This document shows positions 45,324-54,314 of a stretch of 64,000 nt of DNA, in pieces. The position numbers were made by a program, and so were the translations under genes. The first letter of the stretch is position 1. Each line of letters starts with the position of its first letter. Below the pieces are notes generated by a model. It saw only the letters and a list, made by a program, of their open reading frames with translations, had not been told where the DNA came from and ran no database searches. Location: assembly GCF_008329985.2 (NCBI RefSeq), contig NZ_CP038437.2, positions 1,054,001 to 1,118,000 of the forward strand, in the 5' to 3' direction. This DNA comes from Halomonas binhaiensis. Lineage in GTDB: Bacteria > Pseudomonadota > Gammaproteobacteria > Pseudomonadales > Halomonadaceae.

Positions 45324-46301
45324 TTAATGCATTCCAAAAAAGACTGAACTTGCTTCCTCATCCTTGTCTTTTACGGCTGGTGCTCCGTGTCGGCATTGCT
45401 CGGAGTTCTCCAGGTCTTCTAGATGTTCGAGCACCCATTCGATGAAGCCCTTGACCTTGCCTACTGCGCCTTTGTGCTCGGGGTAGGCCAGGTAATAGGC
45501 GCTGCTGCTGAGCAGCGAAAAGGACCACGGAATCACCAGTTGTCCTGACTGCAGTTCTTCCTCGGCCAGAAAGCGCGGGACCAGGGCAACACCGCATCCA
45601 GCCCTGGCGGCCTGCATGGCCATGTAGAAGGTATCGAAGCGGGGCCCATGATAGCTATGCGAGGTGTAGCAGTTCTGGGCTTCGAACCAGTCATGCCAGG
45701 CTTCGGGGCGCGTCGAGTTCTGCAACAGCACCAGACGTGTCAGTGCCAATGGGTCATCAATGCCCTCATCGGGAATCACCAACGGCGAACAGACCGGCAC
45801 GACGTCTTCATCCAGCAGCTTGATGCACTCGGCCCGGGGCCAGGTGCCATGGCCAAAGAAAAAAGCCACATCGATGCGTTCTTGTTCCAGGTCGAAAGGT
45901 TCTACCCGGTTGCTGATGTTCAGGTAGACATTGGGATGGCGAAAGCGGAAACCGTTGAGACGCGGAATCAGCCAGCGCGCCCCGAAGGTGGGCAAGGTGG
46001 TGATATTGAGCACTTCGCTCTGGCCGCCATAGGACTGCATGTAGCGCGTCGACATCTCGACCTGAGCCAGTATCTTGCGTACTTCGGTCAAGTACAGCGA
46101 TCCCTCCGGGGTGACCTGAAGGCGCTTGCGTACCCGGCGAAACAGGGGCTGCTCAAGAATCGATTCAAGCTGAGCCACCTGCTTGCTGACCGCGCTCTGG
46201 GTCAGGCTCAGCTCTTCCGCGGCGCGGGTGAAACTCAGATGTCGCACCGAGGCTTCGAAACAGCGCATGGCGGTCAGAGTAGGGATATGGCGGCTATTCA
46301 T
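45324..46301 (-). CDS. LysR-family regulator (GcvA-like), probable regulator of the ama operon
   Basis: A 325-residue LysR protein. The winged helix is at residues 8-65 (IPTLTAMRCFEASVRHLSFT, TQSAVSKQVAQLESIL), and the effector domain contains PTFGARWLIPRLNGFR and RIDVAFFFGHG. This is the GcvA-like subgroup, often linked to amino-acid catabolism. It is divergent from amaB with a 186-base gap that contains a 4 x 17 tandem repeat. Control of the lysine/pipecolate genes is inferred from that layout. Confidence 0.85.
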   Translation of the reverse strand: MNSRHIPTLTAMRCFEASVRHLSFTRAAEELSLTQSAVSKQVAQLESILEQPLFRRVRKRLQVTPEGSLYLTEVRKILAQVEMSTRYMQSYGGQSEVLNITTLPTFGARWLIPRLNGFRFRHPNVYLNISNRVEPFDLEQERIDVAFFFGHGTWPRAECIKLLDEDVVPVCSPLVIPDEGIDDPLALTRLVLLQNSTRPEAWHDWFEAQNCYTSHSYHGPRFDTFYMAMQAARAGCGVALVPRFLAEEELQSGQLVIPWSFSLLSSSAYYLAYPEHKGAVGKVKGFIEWVLEHLEDLENSEQCRHGAPAVKDKDEEASSVFFGMH

Positions 46302-46405
46302 GCGCTAATTCCTGGTCGAGGTCGGTGCAAGAAAAAAAGGAATGATGTTGGTATAAAACGTCGTTTGAGATAGATCAAGGGCCAACGCAATACTGCGGAC
46401 GTTGT

Positions 46406-46473
46406 GTATCCAAATGAATCGCGTATCCAAATGAATCGCGTATCCATTTGAATCGTGCATCCATTCGAATCAT
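46406..46473. repeat. Four-copy 17-bp tandem repeat in the LysR/amaB divergent promoter
   Basis: Units GTATCCAAATGAATCGC start at 46406 and 46423 (identical), with degenerate copies at 46440 and 46457. The array ends a few bases before the amaB ribosome binding site (GCAGGAG). It could serve as regulator-binding sites or be an incidental duplication in the leader. Confidence 0.85.
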
Positions 46474-46487
46474 CCGCAGGAGCCATA

Positions 46488-47981
46488 ATGATCGATTCCA
46501 TCATGCAGCGTCTCGGTGTGGCCGAGTCCCTCTATCGAGGCGGCGACTATGCCGTGATGTCGCCCACTGACGGTCGCGAGATCGGTCGCGTTCAACTGGA
46601 GAATGGCGAGCAGGTCGCTGCGCGCATTGCCCGCGCGCAGAGCGCCTTTGAAGCATGGCGTCAGGTTCCGGCTCCGCGCCGTGGCGAACTGGTTCGCCTG
46701 TTCGGTGAACAGCTACGCCGGCACAAGGAAGACCTTGGCGCCCTGGTGACCCTGGAGTGCGGCAAGATCCTTCAGGAAGGCCTGGGCGAAGTGCAGGAAA
46801 TGATCGATATCTGCGATCTTGCCGTGGGCCAGTCGCGTCAGCTCTACGGTCTGACCATCGCTTCCGAGCGGCCGGGCCATCATATGCGTGAAAGCTGGCA
46901 TCCGCTTGGGCCGATCGGCCTGATCACGGCCTTCAATTTCCCGGTGGCACCCTGGGCGTGGAATGCTGCCCTGGCGCTGGTCTGCGGCAACAGCCTGGTG
47001 TGGAAGCCTTCCGAGAAAACCCCGCTGTGTGCGCTGGCCTGCCAGTCCTTGCTGGAGCGTGCCATGGCGGAGTTCGGTGATGAGGCTCCAGCCGATCTCA
47101 GTCAGGTCGTCATCGGTGATCGCGAGGCCGGCGAACGCTTGGTCGACGATCCTCGCATTCCTCTGATCAGTGCAACCGGCAGTACCCGCATGGGACGTGA
47201 AGTTGCCCCGCGTGTCGCGGCACGCTTCGGGCGCAGCATTCTCGAACTCGGGGGCAACAATGCCATGATCCTGGCGCCCAGCGCCGATCTGGACATGGCG
47301 GTGCGTGCCATTCTGTTCTCTGCCGTTGGTACGGCTGGTCAGCGTTGCACGACCCTGCGCCGCTTGATCGTGCATGAGTCGGTACGTGACGAAGTGGTCG
47401 AACGGCTGAAGAAGGCATATGCCGGCGTCAGCATCGGCAATCCCATGGACGGCCACCTGATTGGCCCGCTGATCGATGCCCAGGCCTATGACCAGATGCT
47501 GTCCGTGCTGGACTCGGCCCGTCAGCAAGGCGCCAAGGTCTTTGGCGGAGAACGCCAACTGGCCGATCGCTATCCCGATGGTTTCTATGTGTCCCCGGCC
47601 ATTGTCGAAGTCGAGAGCCAGAATGCGCTGGTCAAGAACGAGACCTTCGCGCCCATTCTGTACGTGCTCAGCTATCGCGATTTCGCTGAGGCTGTCGCGC
47701 TGAACAATGACGTACCCCAGGGGCTGTCTTCCTGTGTCTTCAGCACCGATGTGCGTGAAGCCGAAGCCTTCATTTCCGACCTGGGCAGCGACTGTGGCAT
47801 TGCCAACGTCAATATCGGCCCCAGTGGTGCCGAGATCGGCGGGGCCTTCGGTGGCGAGAAGGAAACCGGCGGCGGTCGTGAGTCTGGCTCGGACGTCTGG
47901 AAAAGCTACATGCGTCGGCAGACCAACACCGTGAACTATTCCCGTGAGCTGCCGCTGGCGCAAGGTATCAAGTTCGATTGA
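46488..47981 (+). CDS. amaB: L-piperideine-6-carboxylate / 2-aminoadipate-semialdehyde dehydrogenase
   Basis: The 497-residue aldehyde dehydrogenase starts at 46488 (GCAGGAG upstream). Catalytic residues are Cys287 in GQRCTT and Glu253 in LELGGNN. The phrases ITAFNFPVAPWAWN, LVCGNSLVWKPSEKTP and NIGPSGAEIGGAFGGEKETG mark the ALDH7/antiquitin group. It oxidises aminoadipate semialdehyde (in equilibrium with piperideine-6-carboxylate) to 2-aminoadipate, using NAD(P)+. The gene opens a run with a symporter, a small membrane subunit and an L-pipecolate-oxidase-like flavoprotein, which together fit the AmaA/AmaB branch of lysine breakdown. Confidence 0.85.
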   Translation: MIDSIMQRLGVAESLYRGGDYAVMSPTDGREIGRVQLENGEQVAARIARAQSAFEAWRQVPAPRRGELVRLFGEQLRRHKEDLGALVTLECGKILQEGLGEVQEMIDICDLAVGQSRQLYGLTIASERPGHHMRESWHPLGPIGLITAFNFPVAPWAWNAALALVCGNSLVWKPSEKTPLCALACQSLLERAMAEFGDEAPADLSQVVIGDREAGERLVDDPRIPLISATGSTRMGREVAPRVAARFGRSILELGGNNAMILAPSADLDMAVRAILFSAVGTAGQRCTTLRRLIVHESVRDEVVERLKKAYAGVSIGNPMDGHLIGPLIDAQAYDQMLSVLDSARQQGAKVFGGERQLADRYPDGFYVSPAIVEVESQNALVKNETFAPILYVLSYRDFAEAVALNNDVPQGLSSCVFSTDVREAEAFISDLGSDCGIANVNIGPSGAEIGGAFGGEKETGGGRESGSDVWKSYMRRQTNTVNYSRELPLAQGIKFD

Positions 47982-48059
47982 GGATGAGAGCCGCCACCTG
48001 CCACTGGCTGTGTGGCGGTCTTGCACGTGTTTCCTGAACAGGTGTCACGGAGGCATACG

Positions 48060-49538
48060 ATGACAATAACAAATACAGCAACAAATACATCAACCACAAT
48101 ATCGCGAGAACAATGGGGTAGCCGTTTCGGTTACCTGATGGCCATCATCGGTGCCATGGTGGGCGCGGGTAATATCTGGCGCATGCCCTATGTCACCGGG
48201 GAGAACGGAGGCGGAGCCTTTCTGATCGCCTATTTCGTGCTGCTCTACCTGATAGCCGTTCCAGGCTTGATGGGGGAAACCGCCCTTGGGCGTTATACCC
48301 GCCAGGGGCTGATCGGTACCTTTCGCAAGGTCTATGGCAATAACCGCATGGTGGGGCTGGGCCTGGTGATTCTGGTCTTCAACATCGTGTTGATGTCGTA
48401 TTACTCCTCCGTGGTCGGCTGGTCGATCTACTATGCCTACCATGCATTGATTGGCACCTTCACGCAGACCGGCTTCGATACCGCGGCCCTGTGGCAATCG
48501 TTCAGCCACAACAAGGTACTCAATATCGGCATGCACACGATTGCCATGCTGATGGTCACCGGCATTCTTCTGCTGGGCATCAAAGGCGGCATCGAGCGCA
48601 TGGCCAAATGGATGATGCCGATCCTGACGATTGCACTGATCGCCATCGCCATCCGCGGTTTGACGCTACCGGGGGCCATGGCAGGGCTCGAATTCAGTTT
48701 CTCACCAAACTGGGAATATCTGGCCCGCGGGCAGACCTGGCTGGCGGCACTGGGTCAGGCGCTGTTTTCCACAGGCCTGGGTTGGGGCATTGCCCTGACC
48801 TATGGCAGCTACCTGGGACGCAACGATGATATTCCGCTGGGTGGTGGCCTCTTCACGGCGGTGGGCAATACCAGCTTTGGGTTGCTGGCCGTCTTTGCTG
48901 TCTTTCCCATCGTGTTTGCTTTCGGTATTTCTCCGACGTCGGGCCCAGAATTGGCATTCGTTGCCCTGGCCAGCGCCTTCGGCAGCATGACCGGCGGTTA
49001 TGTCTGGGCGTTGCTGTTTTTCGCGGGTTTCTTCTTTGCCAACCTGACCACGGCACTGGCGATTACCGAAGTCGGGGTCACGACCTGCAAGGAGGAGCGC
49101 AACATCCCCCGTTCCCGGGCTGTGCTGATGATCTGCGGCCTTATCTGGCTGCTGGGCATTCCCAGTGCCATCAATGCCGACATCCTGGGTTATCTGGACT
49201 TCGTGCTGGGCAACTGGGGGCTGCCGCTGGCGACCTTCATCATCATGATCACCATCGGCTGGAAGTTCGACGCCAACCGGTTGCGTATCTTGAGTCTGAA
49301 CCGTGGATCAGATCTCTATATTCCCAGTGCCTGGGAGGCAACGGTGCGTTACCAGATTCCTCTCATCATGCTCGGCATCATGGCGTATTTCCTCTATAGC
49401 AACCTTGGCGAGGCACCGCTGAAAACGCTGAGTGGCCTGTTTGTCCTGATGCTGATGATCCCTCTGTGCATGGGCGTCATGAAGCGCCGCCTTGAGGGCC
49501 AGGATTCCCAACATGTCGCTGGAGGACGGTTGTCATGA
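48060..49538 (+). CDS. Sodium-dependent transporter of the neurotransmitter:sodium symporter family
   Basis: The 492-residue, ~12-helix protein starts at 48060 behind ACGGAGG. The first helix carries the NSS signature (AIIGAMVGAGNIWRMPYVTGENGGGAF) with the unwound substrate/Na+ site; helix 6 contains FSTGLGWGIALTYGSY and helix 8 the SFGLLAVF region. NSS proteins import amino acids with Na+. Its place between amaB and amaA suggests pipecolate, lysine or a related amino acid as substrate. The stop overlaps the next small gene by four bases, as in MetP/MetS-type two-subunit NSS systems. Confidence 0.88.
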   Translation: MTITNTATNTSTTISREQWGSRFGYLMAIIGAMVGAGNIWRMPYVTGENGGGAFLIAYFVLLYLIAVPGLMGETALGRYTRQGLIGTFRKVYGNNRMVGLGLVILVFNIVLMSYYSSVVGWSIYYAYHALIGTFTQTGFDTAALWQSFSHNKVLNIGMHTIAMLMVTGILLLGIKGGIERMAKWMMPILTIALIAIAIRGLTLPGAMAGLEFSFSPNWEYLARGQTWLAALGQALFSTGLGWGIALTYGSYLGRNDDIPLGGGLFTAVGNTSFGLLAVFAVFPIVFAFGISPTSGPELAFVALASAFGSMTGGYVWALLFFAGFFFANLTTALAITEVGVTTCKEERNIPRSRAVLMICGLIWLLGIPSAINADILGYLDFVLGNWGLPLATFIIMITIGWKFDANRLRILSLNRGSDLYIPSAWEATVRYQIPLIMLGIMAYFLYSNLGEAPLKTLSGLFVLMLMIPLCMGVMKRRLEGQDSQHVAGGRLS

Positions 49539-49837
49539 GCTTTTCCGCTATTGTCGTCATGGTGTCTTCCATGCTGGCGCTATGGGGTGTCGCCACGCTG
49601 GCGATGATCTACTCGATGCGTCAGGAAGATCGCAAGCTGACATTGCTCAAGGAGCAGGGCGACTTCGAGCCATTCTCGCCTGCCGCCCAGAGAGATATCG
49701 AGGACTGGCTGGCCCGTCATCCGGATGGTGACGAGGCTCGGGAAATGCGCGAACTGCTTGAATGCCAGCGCCAGGCAATGCAGAACAATGCCCGGCATTT
49801 CTACCCATGGCCGAGTATCGGGGCCGAGCGTCAATAA
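49535..49837 (+). CDS. Small single-span membrane subunit coupled to NSS transporter
   Basis: A 100-residue protein with one N-terminal helix (IVVMVSSMLALWGVATLAMIY) and a charged cytoplasmic tail (RDIEDWLARHPDGDEAREM). It starts inside the transporter stop codon (ATGA), so it is translationally coupled. Small single-helix partners of NSS transporters, such as MetS for MetP, are known to be needed for transport. By position this is the equivalent, though it is longer and shows no obvious sequence match to MetS that I can judge. Confidence 0.75.
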   Translation: MSFSAIVVMVSSMLALWGVATLAMIYSMRQEDRKLTLLKEQGDFEPFSPAAQRDIEDWLARHPDGDEAREMRELLECQRQAMQNNARHFYPWPSIGAERQ

Positions 49838-49918
49838 GCATGGAATGCTGCCATGAAATATCTCGATAGTGTGAGGTGGAAGTCAGCGCTTGGTCAGCCT
49901 GTGAATGCAGGAGTTGCC

Positions 49919-51199
49919 ATGAAGGACCGTTGTCTTTGGTATGACAGCTCGCCAGAGGCCCCTCTGTCTCTGCAGCCGCTGCAAGGCGAATGTTGTGCCG
50001 AGGTGGCCGTGATCGGTGGTGGGATCACGGGGCTCAGCACGGCGCTGCATCTGGCCGAGGCGGGTAGCGACGTCGTTGTGGTCGAGGCCGGGGATATCCC
50101 GAGTGGGGGCTCGGGACGTAACGTTGGCCTGGTCAATGCAGGGATGTGGATTCCTCCCGACGATATCGTCGAGACCCTGGGAGAAGAGGATGGCGAGCGT
50201 GCCAACACCTTGCTTGGCAATGCGCCAGCGGAGGTCTTTGCCCTCATCGAACGCCATGCGATCGACTGTCAGGCAACGCGTACAGGCACATTGCACTTGG
50301 CACATAACGCCAAGGGTGAACAGGAGCTGGCCCGGAGGGCCGAGCAGTTCCTGAGGCGTGGCGCGCCGGTGGAGCTTCTCGAAGGCGAGGTATGCCATCA
50401 GCGCGTCGGAACTCAGCGCATCCAGCGTGCCCTGCTTGATAGGCGGGCGGGGACACTGAACCCTGCGGCCTATACCCGGGGCCTTGCCAGGGCAGCGAAG
50501 CAAGCAGGCGCGCGTATGCATACGCATAGTCCGGTCAACGGTATGCGGCGCCAGGGAGAAGACTGGGTAGTGAGCACGGATAGCGGCCATATTCGTGCCG
50601 CGAGAGTGGTGCTTGCGACCAATGCATATACCGAGGATGACTGGAACCAGGTGCGTGAGCACTTTTTCCCTGGCTATTTCTTTCAAGTTGCATCGCCTCC
50701 TCTGCACACTGATGCGGCGAAGGAGATTCTTCCTGAGCGCCAGGGGGCCTGGGATACTCGTATGGTGCTGAGCAGCATACGTCGTGATGCCGAAGGGCGA
50801 CTGATACTGGGTAGCCTGGGACGTGGCGATGGCCGGCCAATGGCGTATATCCGCCACTGGGCAGACCGGGTTCAGTGCCACTACTTCCCGCAGTTGGGTA
50901 AGCTCGACTGGCAGTACACCTGGACGGGACGTATTGCTTTCACCCCTGAGCACACATTACGTCTTTTCGAACCTGCACCGGGCATTCTGGCCGTGACAGG
51001 CTACAACGGCCGGGGTGTGACAACGGGAACTGTCGTAGGGAAGGGGTTTGCTCGTTATCTGCTCAGTGGGGATGACAGTCTGTTGCCACTTCCCATCCGG
51101 CCCCACACGCCGGTGCTCGGCAAGGCCGTGCGTAGCTGCGGATATGAATGCGGCTTCACGCTCTATCATTCGGGACAATGCCTGCGGGTATTGACCTGA
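49919..51199 (+). CDS. amaA: FAD-dependent oxidoreductase, probable L-pipecolate oxidase
   Basis: The 426-residue flavoprotein of the DAO family. ATG 49919 (GCAGGAG upstream) gives MKDRCLWYDSS; an ATG at 49853 would add an atypical extension. The FAD-binding motif is VAVIGGGITGLSTALHLAEAG at about residues 28-48 (a fragment is quoted as GGGITGLSTAL), followed by GGSGRNVGLVNAGMW. The C-terminal FAD contact is GYNGRGVTTGT. In Pseudomonas, AmaA oxidises L-pipecolate to piperideine-6-carboxylate, the substrate of AmaB encoded upstream. The assignment rests on family plus operon; other amine substrates remain possible. Confidence 0.75.
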   Translation: MKDRCLWYDSSPEAPLSLQPLQGECCAEVAVIGGGITGLSTALHLAEAGSDVVVVEAGDIPSGGSGRNVGLVNAGMWIPPDDIVETLGEEDGERANTLLGNAPAEVFALIERHAIDCQATRTGTLHLAHNAKGEQELARRAEQFLRRGAPVELLEGEVCHQRVGTQRIQRALLDRRAGTLNPAAYTRGLARAAKQAGARMHTHSPVNGMRRQGEDWVVSTDSGHIRAARVVLATNAYTEDDWNQVREHFFPGYFFQVASPPLHTDAAKEILPERQGAWDTRMVLSSIRRDAEGRLILGSLGRGDGRPMAYIRHWADRVQCHYFPQLGKLDWQYTWTGRIAFTPEHTLRLFEPAPGILAVTGYNGRGVTTGTVVGKGFARYLLSGDDSLLPLPIRPHTPVLGKAVRSCGYECGFTLYHSGQCLRVLT

Positions 51200-51401
51200 C
51201 CGTTGATGCTGTCGATACGCAGAAGGGCTCATGAGCGGCAATCGACAACCGGTTGCCGCTCGTTGCATTCATGCACTGTTTCTGGCCGCTGAGCACTCAA
51301 CTATAAGGTTTCCAGTGCTCTTGGACTTTAGGTGAACGGAAAATCATTCAAACGTTCGTTACATTTTATGAGTCCATAATGACAATGACTTGGAGATGCT
51401 C

Positions 51402-52052
51402 ATGGTTCGCCCTTTTTCACATCGTGTTCGTATTGGTATAGCCACTGTTCTGGCAACGTCTCTCTGCTTGGCTTCCAGCCTGGCCATGGCCTGGGAAAGC
51501 GAGCTGGACCAGCTTCGCCAGCGCTGGGAAACGGCGACCACGTCCACCCCGGCATCTCAACGCGAAGGTACTTTGACCACACTGGCCGATGAAGCGGTTC
51601 AGCTGGTTCAGGCCAACCCGAATGTCAGTGACCTGCTGGTTTGGCAAGGGATCGTCCAAGCGTCTCTGGCCCGGGAGAAAGGAGGACTCGGTGCCCTGGA
51701 TGATGCCAAGGCGGCACGTCGCGCGCTGGAGCGTGCGGTGACTCTTGATGCTGACGGCATGCAGGGTTCTGCCTATGTCACGCTTGGCGCCTTGTATGAT
51801 CGTGTGCCCGGTTGGCCTGTTGCCTTTGGCGACGATGAAAAGGCCGAGCAGATGTTCCAGAAAGCCATGGCGATTCGGCCGGATGGTATTGATGTGAATT
51901 ATTACTATGCGGTCTACCTGGCTGATGAGGGACGCAAGCAGGAAGCGCGCAGCCATGCAGAAAAAGCGGCCAATGGCGCACCGCGGCCGGATCGGGAGGC
52001 ATCGGATCAGGCCCTGCAGGCTGAGGCTCGCACACTGCTGGGATCGCTATAG
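51402..52052 (+). CDS. Exported TPR-repeat protein
   Basis: A 216-residue protein with a Sec signal peptide (GIATVLATSLCLASSLAMA, cleavage around residue 30-32). ATG 51402 has GGAG six bases upstream. The mature part is all-helical with TPR-like units (ALDDAKAARRALERAVTLDADG, AEQMFQKAMAIRPDGIDVNY, QEARSHAEKAANG). It is probably periplasmic. TPR proteins mediate protein contacts; no specific partner is suggested by the neighbours. Confidence 0.75.
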   Translation: MVRPFSHRVRIGIATVLATSLCLASSLAMAWESELDQLRQRWETATTSTPASQREGTLTTLADEAVQLVQANPNVSDLLVWQGIVQASLAREKGGLGALDDAKAARRALERAVTLDADGMQGSAYVTLGALYDRVPGWPVAFGDDEKAEQMFQKAMAIRPDGIDVNYYYAVYLADEGRKQEARSHAEKAANGAPRPDREASDQALQAEARTLLGSL

Positions 52053-52225
52053 GTTCCTTGGTTTCCCCGCTGAGGGCTCTTGATAACCCCGCTGAGGGCT
52101 CTGCAACAGGGCCCTGTCTGCCGGGAATCCAGCATCGCGAAAGCATTCGTTGTCGCGACGACCCTTGGAACTTGCTCGCATCGCCCAGATAATGAGGAGA
52201 TCCTAAACCGTTTCCAGAGGTCTCT

Positions 52226-52852
52226 ATGGCGAAGCCAGCCGGTATTGATGCTCCTTTCTCGCCCGATGATGTGGATATCATCGCCCGGGACTGCCTGTAC
52301 CAGGGTTTTTTTCGTCTGGAGAAAGTGACTCTGAAGCATCGCCTGTTCGAAGGCGGCTGGAGCCGTGAATTCTCCCGTGAAGTGCATCGCCGCCACGATG
52401 CTGTCGGGGTGATGCTTTACGATCCTGAGAAGGATGCGGTGGTGCTGGTGGAGCAGATACGTGCCGGAGCACTTGATGACCCGCTCTCGCCATGGAAGCT
52501 GGAGTGTGTGGCTGGACTGGTCGACAAGGAAGAATCGCCCGAGGAAGTGGCGCGCAGAGAGGCGCTGGAAGAAGCTGGCTGTGAAATCAGGGATCTCATC
52601 TTTTTGCATAGCTACTATCCTAGTCCCGGTGCCTGCGATGAGCGCGTCTCGCTATATTGCGGTATGGTCGATAGTTCCGAGCTGGGTGGGGTTCATGGCC
52701 TGGATGAGGAAAACGAAGATATCCGCGTGCATGTGCTACCGTTTCAACTGGCCTGGGAACTCCTAGGCGATGGACGACTCGATAACGCTATGTGCCTGAT
52801 CGGTTTTCACTGGCTGGCAGCCAATCGGGCATCCTTGCGAGCATGCCGTTGA
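52226..52852 (+). CDS. nudF: ADP-ribose pyrophosphatase (Nudix)
   Basis: The 208-residue protein has a full Nudix box, GLVDKEE then SPEEVARREALEEAG, matching GX5EX7REUXEEXGU. Pro and Tyr-Tyr-Pro-Ser-Pro-Gly-Ala-Cys-Asp-Glu downstream are typical of ADP-ribose hydrolases. NudF splits ADP-ribose into AMP and ribose 5-phosphate. The following yqiB-like gene and cpdA reproduce the conserved nudF-yqiB-cpdA order of enterobacteria. Confidence 0.9.
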   Translation: MAKPAGIDAPFSPDDVDIIARDCLYQGFFRLEKVTLKHRLFEGGWSREFSREVHRRHDAVGVMLYDPEKDAVVLVEQIRAGALDDPLSPWKLECVAGLVDKEESPEEVARREALEEAGCEIRDLIFLHSYYPSPGACDERVSLYCGMVDSSELGGVHGLDEENEDIRVHVLPFQLAWELLGDGRLDNAMCLIGFHWLAANRASLRACR

Positions 52853-52965
52853 TAAGGGTGTCGCAGAAAACGGATGTCGCTGAATAAGGGCATCATTGAG
52901 CAAGGCGTATCGTGGATATGGTACGTCGTTGAAGCGGTACGTCGTTGATATAAACAGGAGGTAAC

Positions 52966-53418
52966 GTGACAAATCGGAATGCCTACGTCACCGACCTGAA
53001 GGCGCTCCAGAGCGAGTGCACGGCCAACTATGTGCGCTTGAAGCGGCTGCTGGGTGATCTGGATGCCGGTGAAACCCGCGAGGTCGAGCTGCTCAGCGGT
53101 GATCGTCATCTTGGTGCGCTATGCCTGTACCTGGAAGAGCTGGCACCATATACCAGCGTCATCCGAGTCTCCCAGCGAGGCGTTCTGGATGGCATCCTCG
53201 ATACACCACGCATGCGGGTGCATCTGTACCATGATGTGCGCATGGCCGAAGTGACCGACTTTCAGCGCAAGCGTCATTTCGATGGGCGCTATCGCTACCC
53301 CAATGCCCATATGCACCAGCCGGATGAGAAACTGCAGCTCAATCGGTTTCTTGGTGAGTGGCTGGACCATGGCCTGACCCATGGGCATTCTTCCCTGGAC
53401 CTGTCTCATCTGCCCTGA
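52966..53418 (+). CDS. DUF1249 (YqiB-like) protein
   Basis: A 150-residue protein starting with GTG 52966 behind AGGAGG. The body matches DUF1249: YVTDLKALQSECTANYVRLK, L-LYHDVRMAEV, RYPNAHMHQPDEK and LNRFLGEWLDHGL. Function is unknown. The gene is nearly always between nudF and cpdA in gammaproteobacteria, as here. Confidence 0.88.
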   Translation: MTNRNAYVTDLKALQSECTANYVRLKRLLGDLDAGETREVELLSGDRHLGALCLYLEELAPYTSVIRVSQRGVLDGILDTPRMRVHLYHDVRMAEVTDFQRKRHFDGRYRYPNAHMHQPDEKLQLNRFLGEWLDHGLTHGHSSLDLSHLP

Positions 53419-53441
53419 TGGGGTGGGTCTCTTGATAACTG

Positions 53442-54194
53442 GTGAGCAGAGCCTTGATACGTCTAGTTCAGATCAGTGACTGTCATCTTTATGCCGATCC
53501 CATGCAACCTTCCCGTCGGGGATTGCCGGCTCGCCAATTGGCTGCGGTTGTCGATGCGGCGCTGCATGATCGCCCTGACATGGTGCTGGTGACAGGCGAC
53601 CTCAGCCAGGACGAAAGCGAAGGCTCCTATCGCCTGGCCATGGACAACCTGCTGCGTTTCCAATGCCCGTGGTACTGGATTCCTGGCAATCACGATGATC
53701 TAGCGCTGATGGTCGAACACTGGGAAGTCGAGATCGACATCGGGGCGGCAGCGTGGCGTATTGTGCAGCTCAATACGCGCATCGAAGGCGAAGTGAAGGG
53801 GCGTGTCGGCGAAGAACAGCTGGCGGCACTGAGTGAGCTTCTGGCTGATGATGAGCGGCCCACTGTCGTTGTAATGCACCATCCGCCGGTTCAGGTAGGC
53901 AGTGTCTGGATCGATGAGCTAGGACTGGTGGACCAGGAGGCCTTTCAAGAGGTGGTAGGAGCCTTTCCTCAGGTGAAGGTGGTGCTGTGTGGTCATGTGC
54001 ATCAGGCCTTCCATGGCAAGATCAATGCCCCGCATGGTGATATTGACGTTTTCGCCTGTCCCTCGACCTCTGACCAGTTCCTGGCGGGTAGTGTGGAGTT
54101 CGCTGTGGATGAAGCTTCTCGCCCAGGCTATCGAGTGCTGGATCTGAGTCGCGATGGCAGCTGGCAGACATGGGTGGAGCGTGTCGAGATCTGA
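53442..54194 (+). CDS. cpdA: 3',5'-cyclic-AMP phosphodiesterase
   Basis: The 250-residue class III phosphodiesterase has the metallophosphoesterase residues in order: DCH near the N-terminus (ISDCHLYAD), VTGDLSQDE, PGNHDD, MHHPPV and CGHVHQAFHG. It hydrolyses cAMP and lowers Crp activity. The GTG start at 53442 has a weak ribosome binding site; the frame reaches the conserved strand at once, so no other start fits. Confidence 0.88.
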   Translation: MSRALIRLVQISDCHLYADPMQPSRRGLPARQLAAVVDAALHDRPDMVLVTGDLSQDESEGSYRLAMDNLLRFQCPWYWIPGNHDDLALMVEHWEVEIDIGAAAWRIVQLNTRIEGEVKGRVGEEQLAALSELLADDERPTVVVMHHPPVQVGSVWIDELGLVDQEAFQEVVGAFPQVKVVLCGHVHQAFHGKINAPHGDIDVFACPSTSDQFLAGSVEFAVDEASRPGYRVLDLSRDGSWQTWVERVEI

Positions 54195-54314
54195 ACGGTA
54201 TGTCGATATCGCTATTTTTGATATAAAAAGATAGATATTAATTCTTTTACGTTATTATCTTGATGACGGTATCCTCGCAGGATATTTCTCCACGTCATGC
54301 GAGGTCTCCAGACC

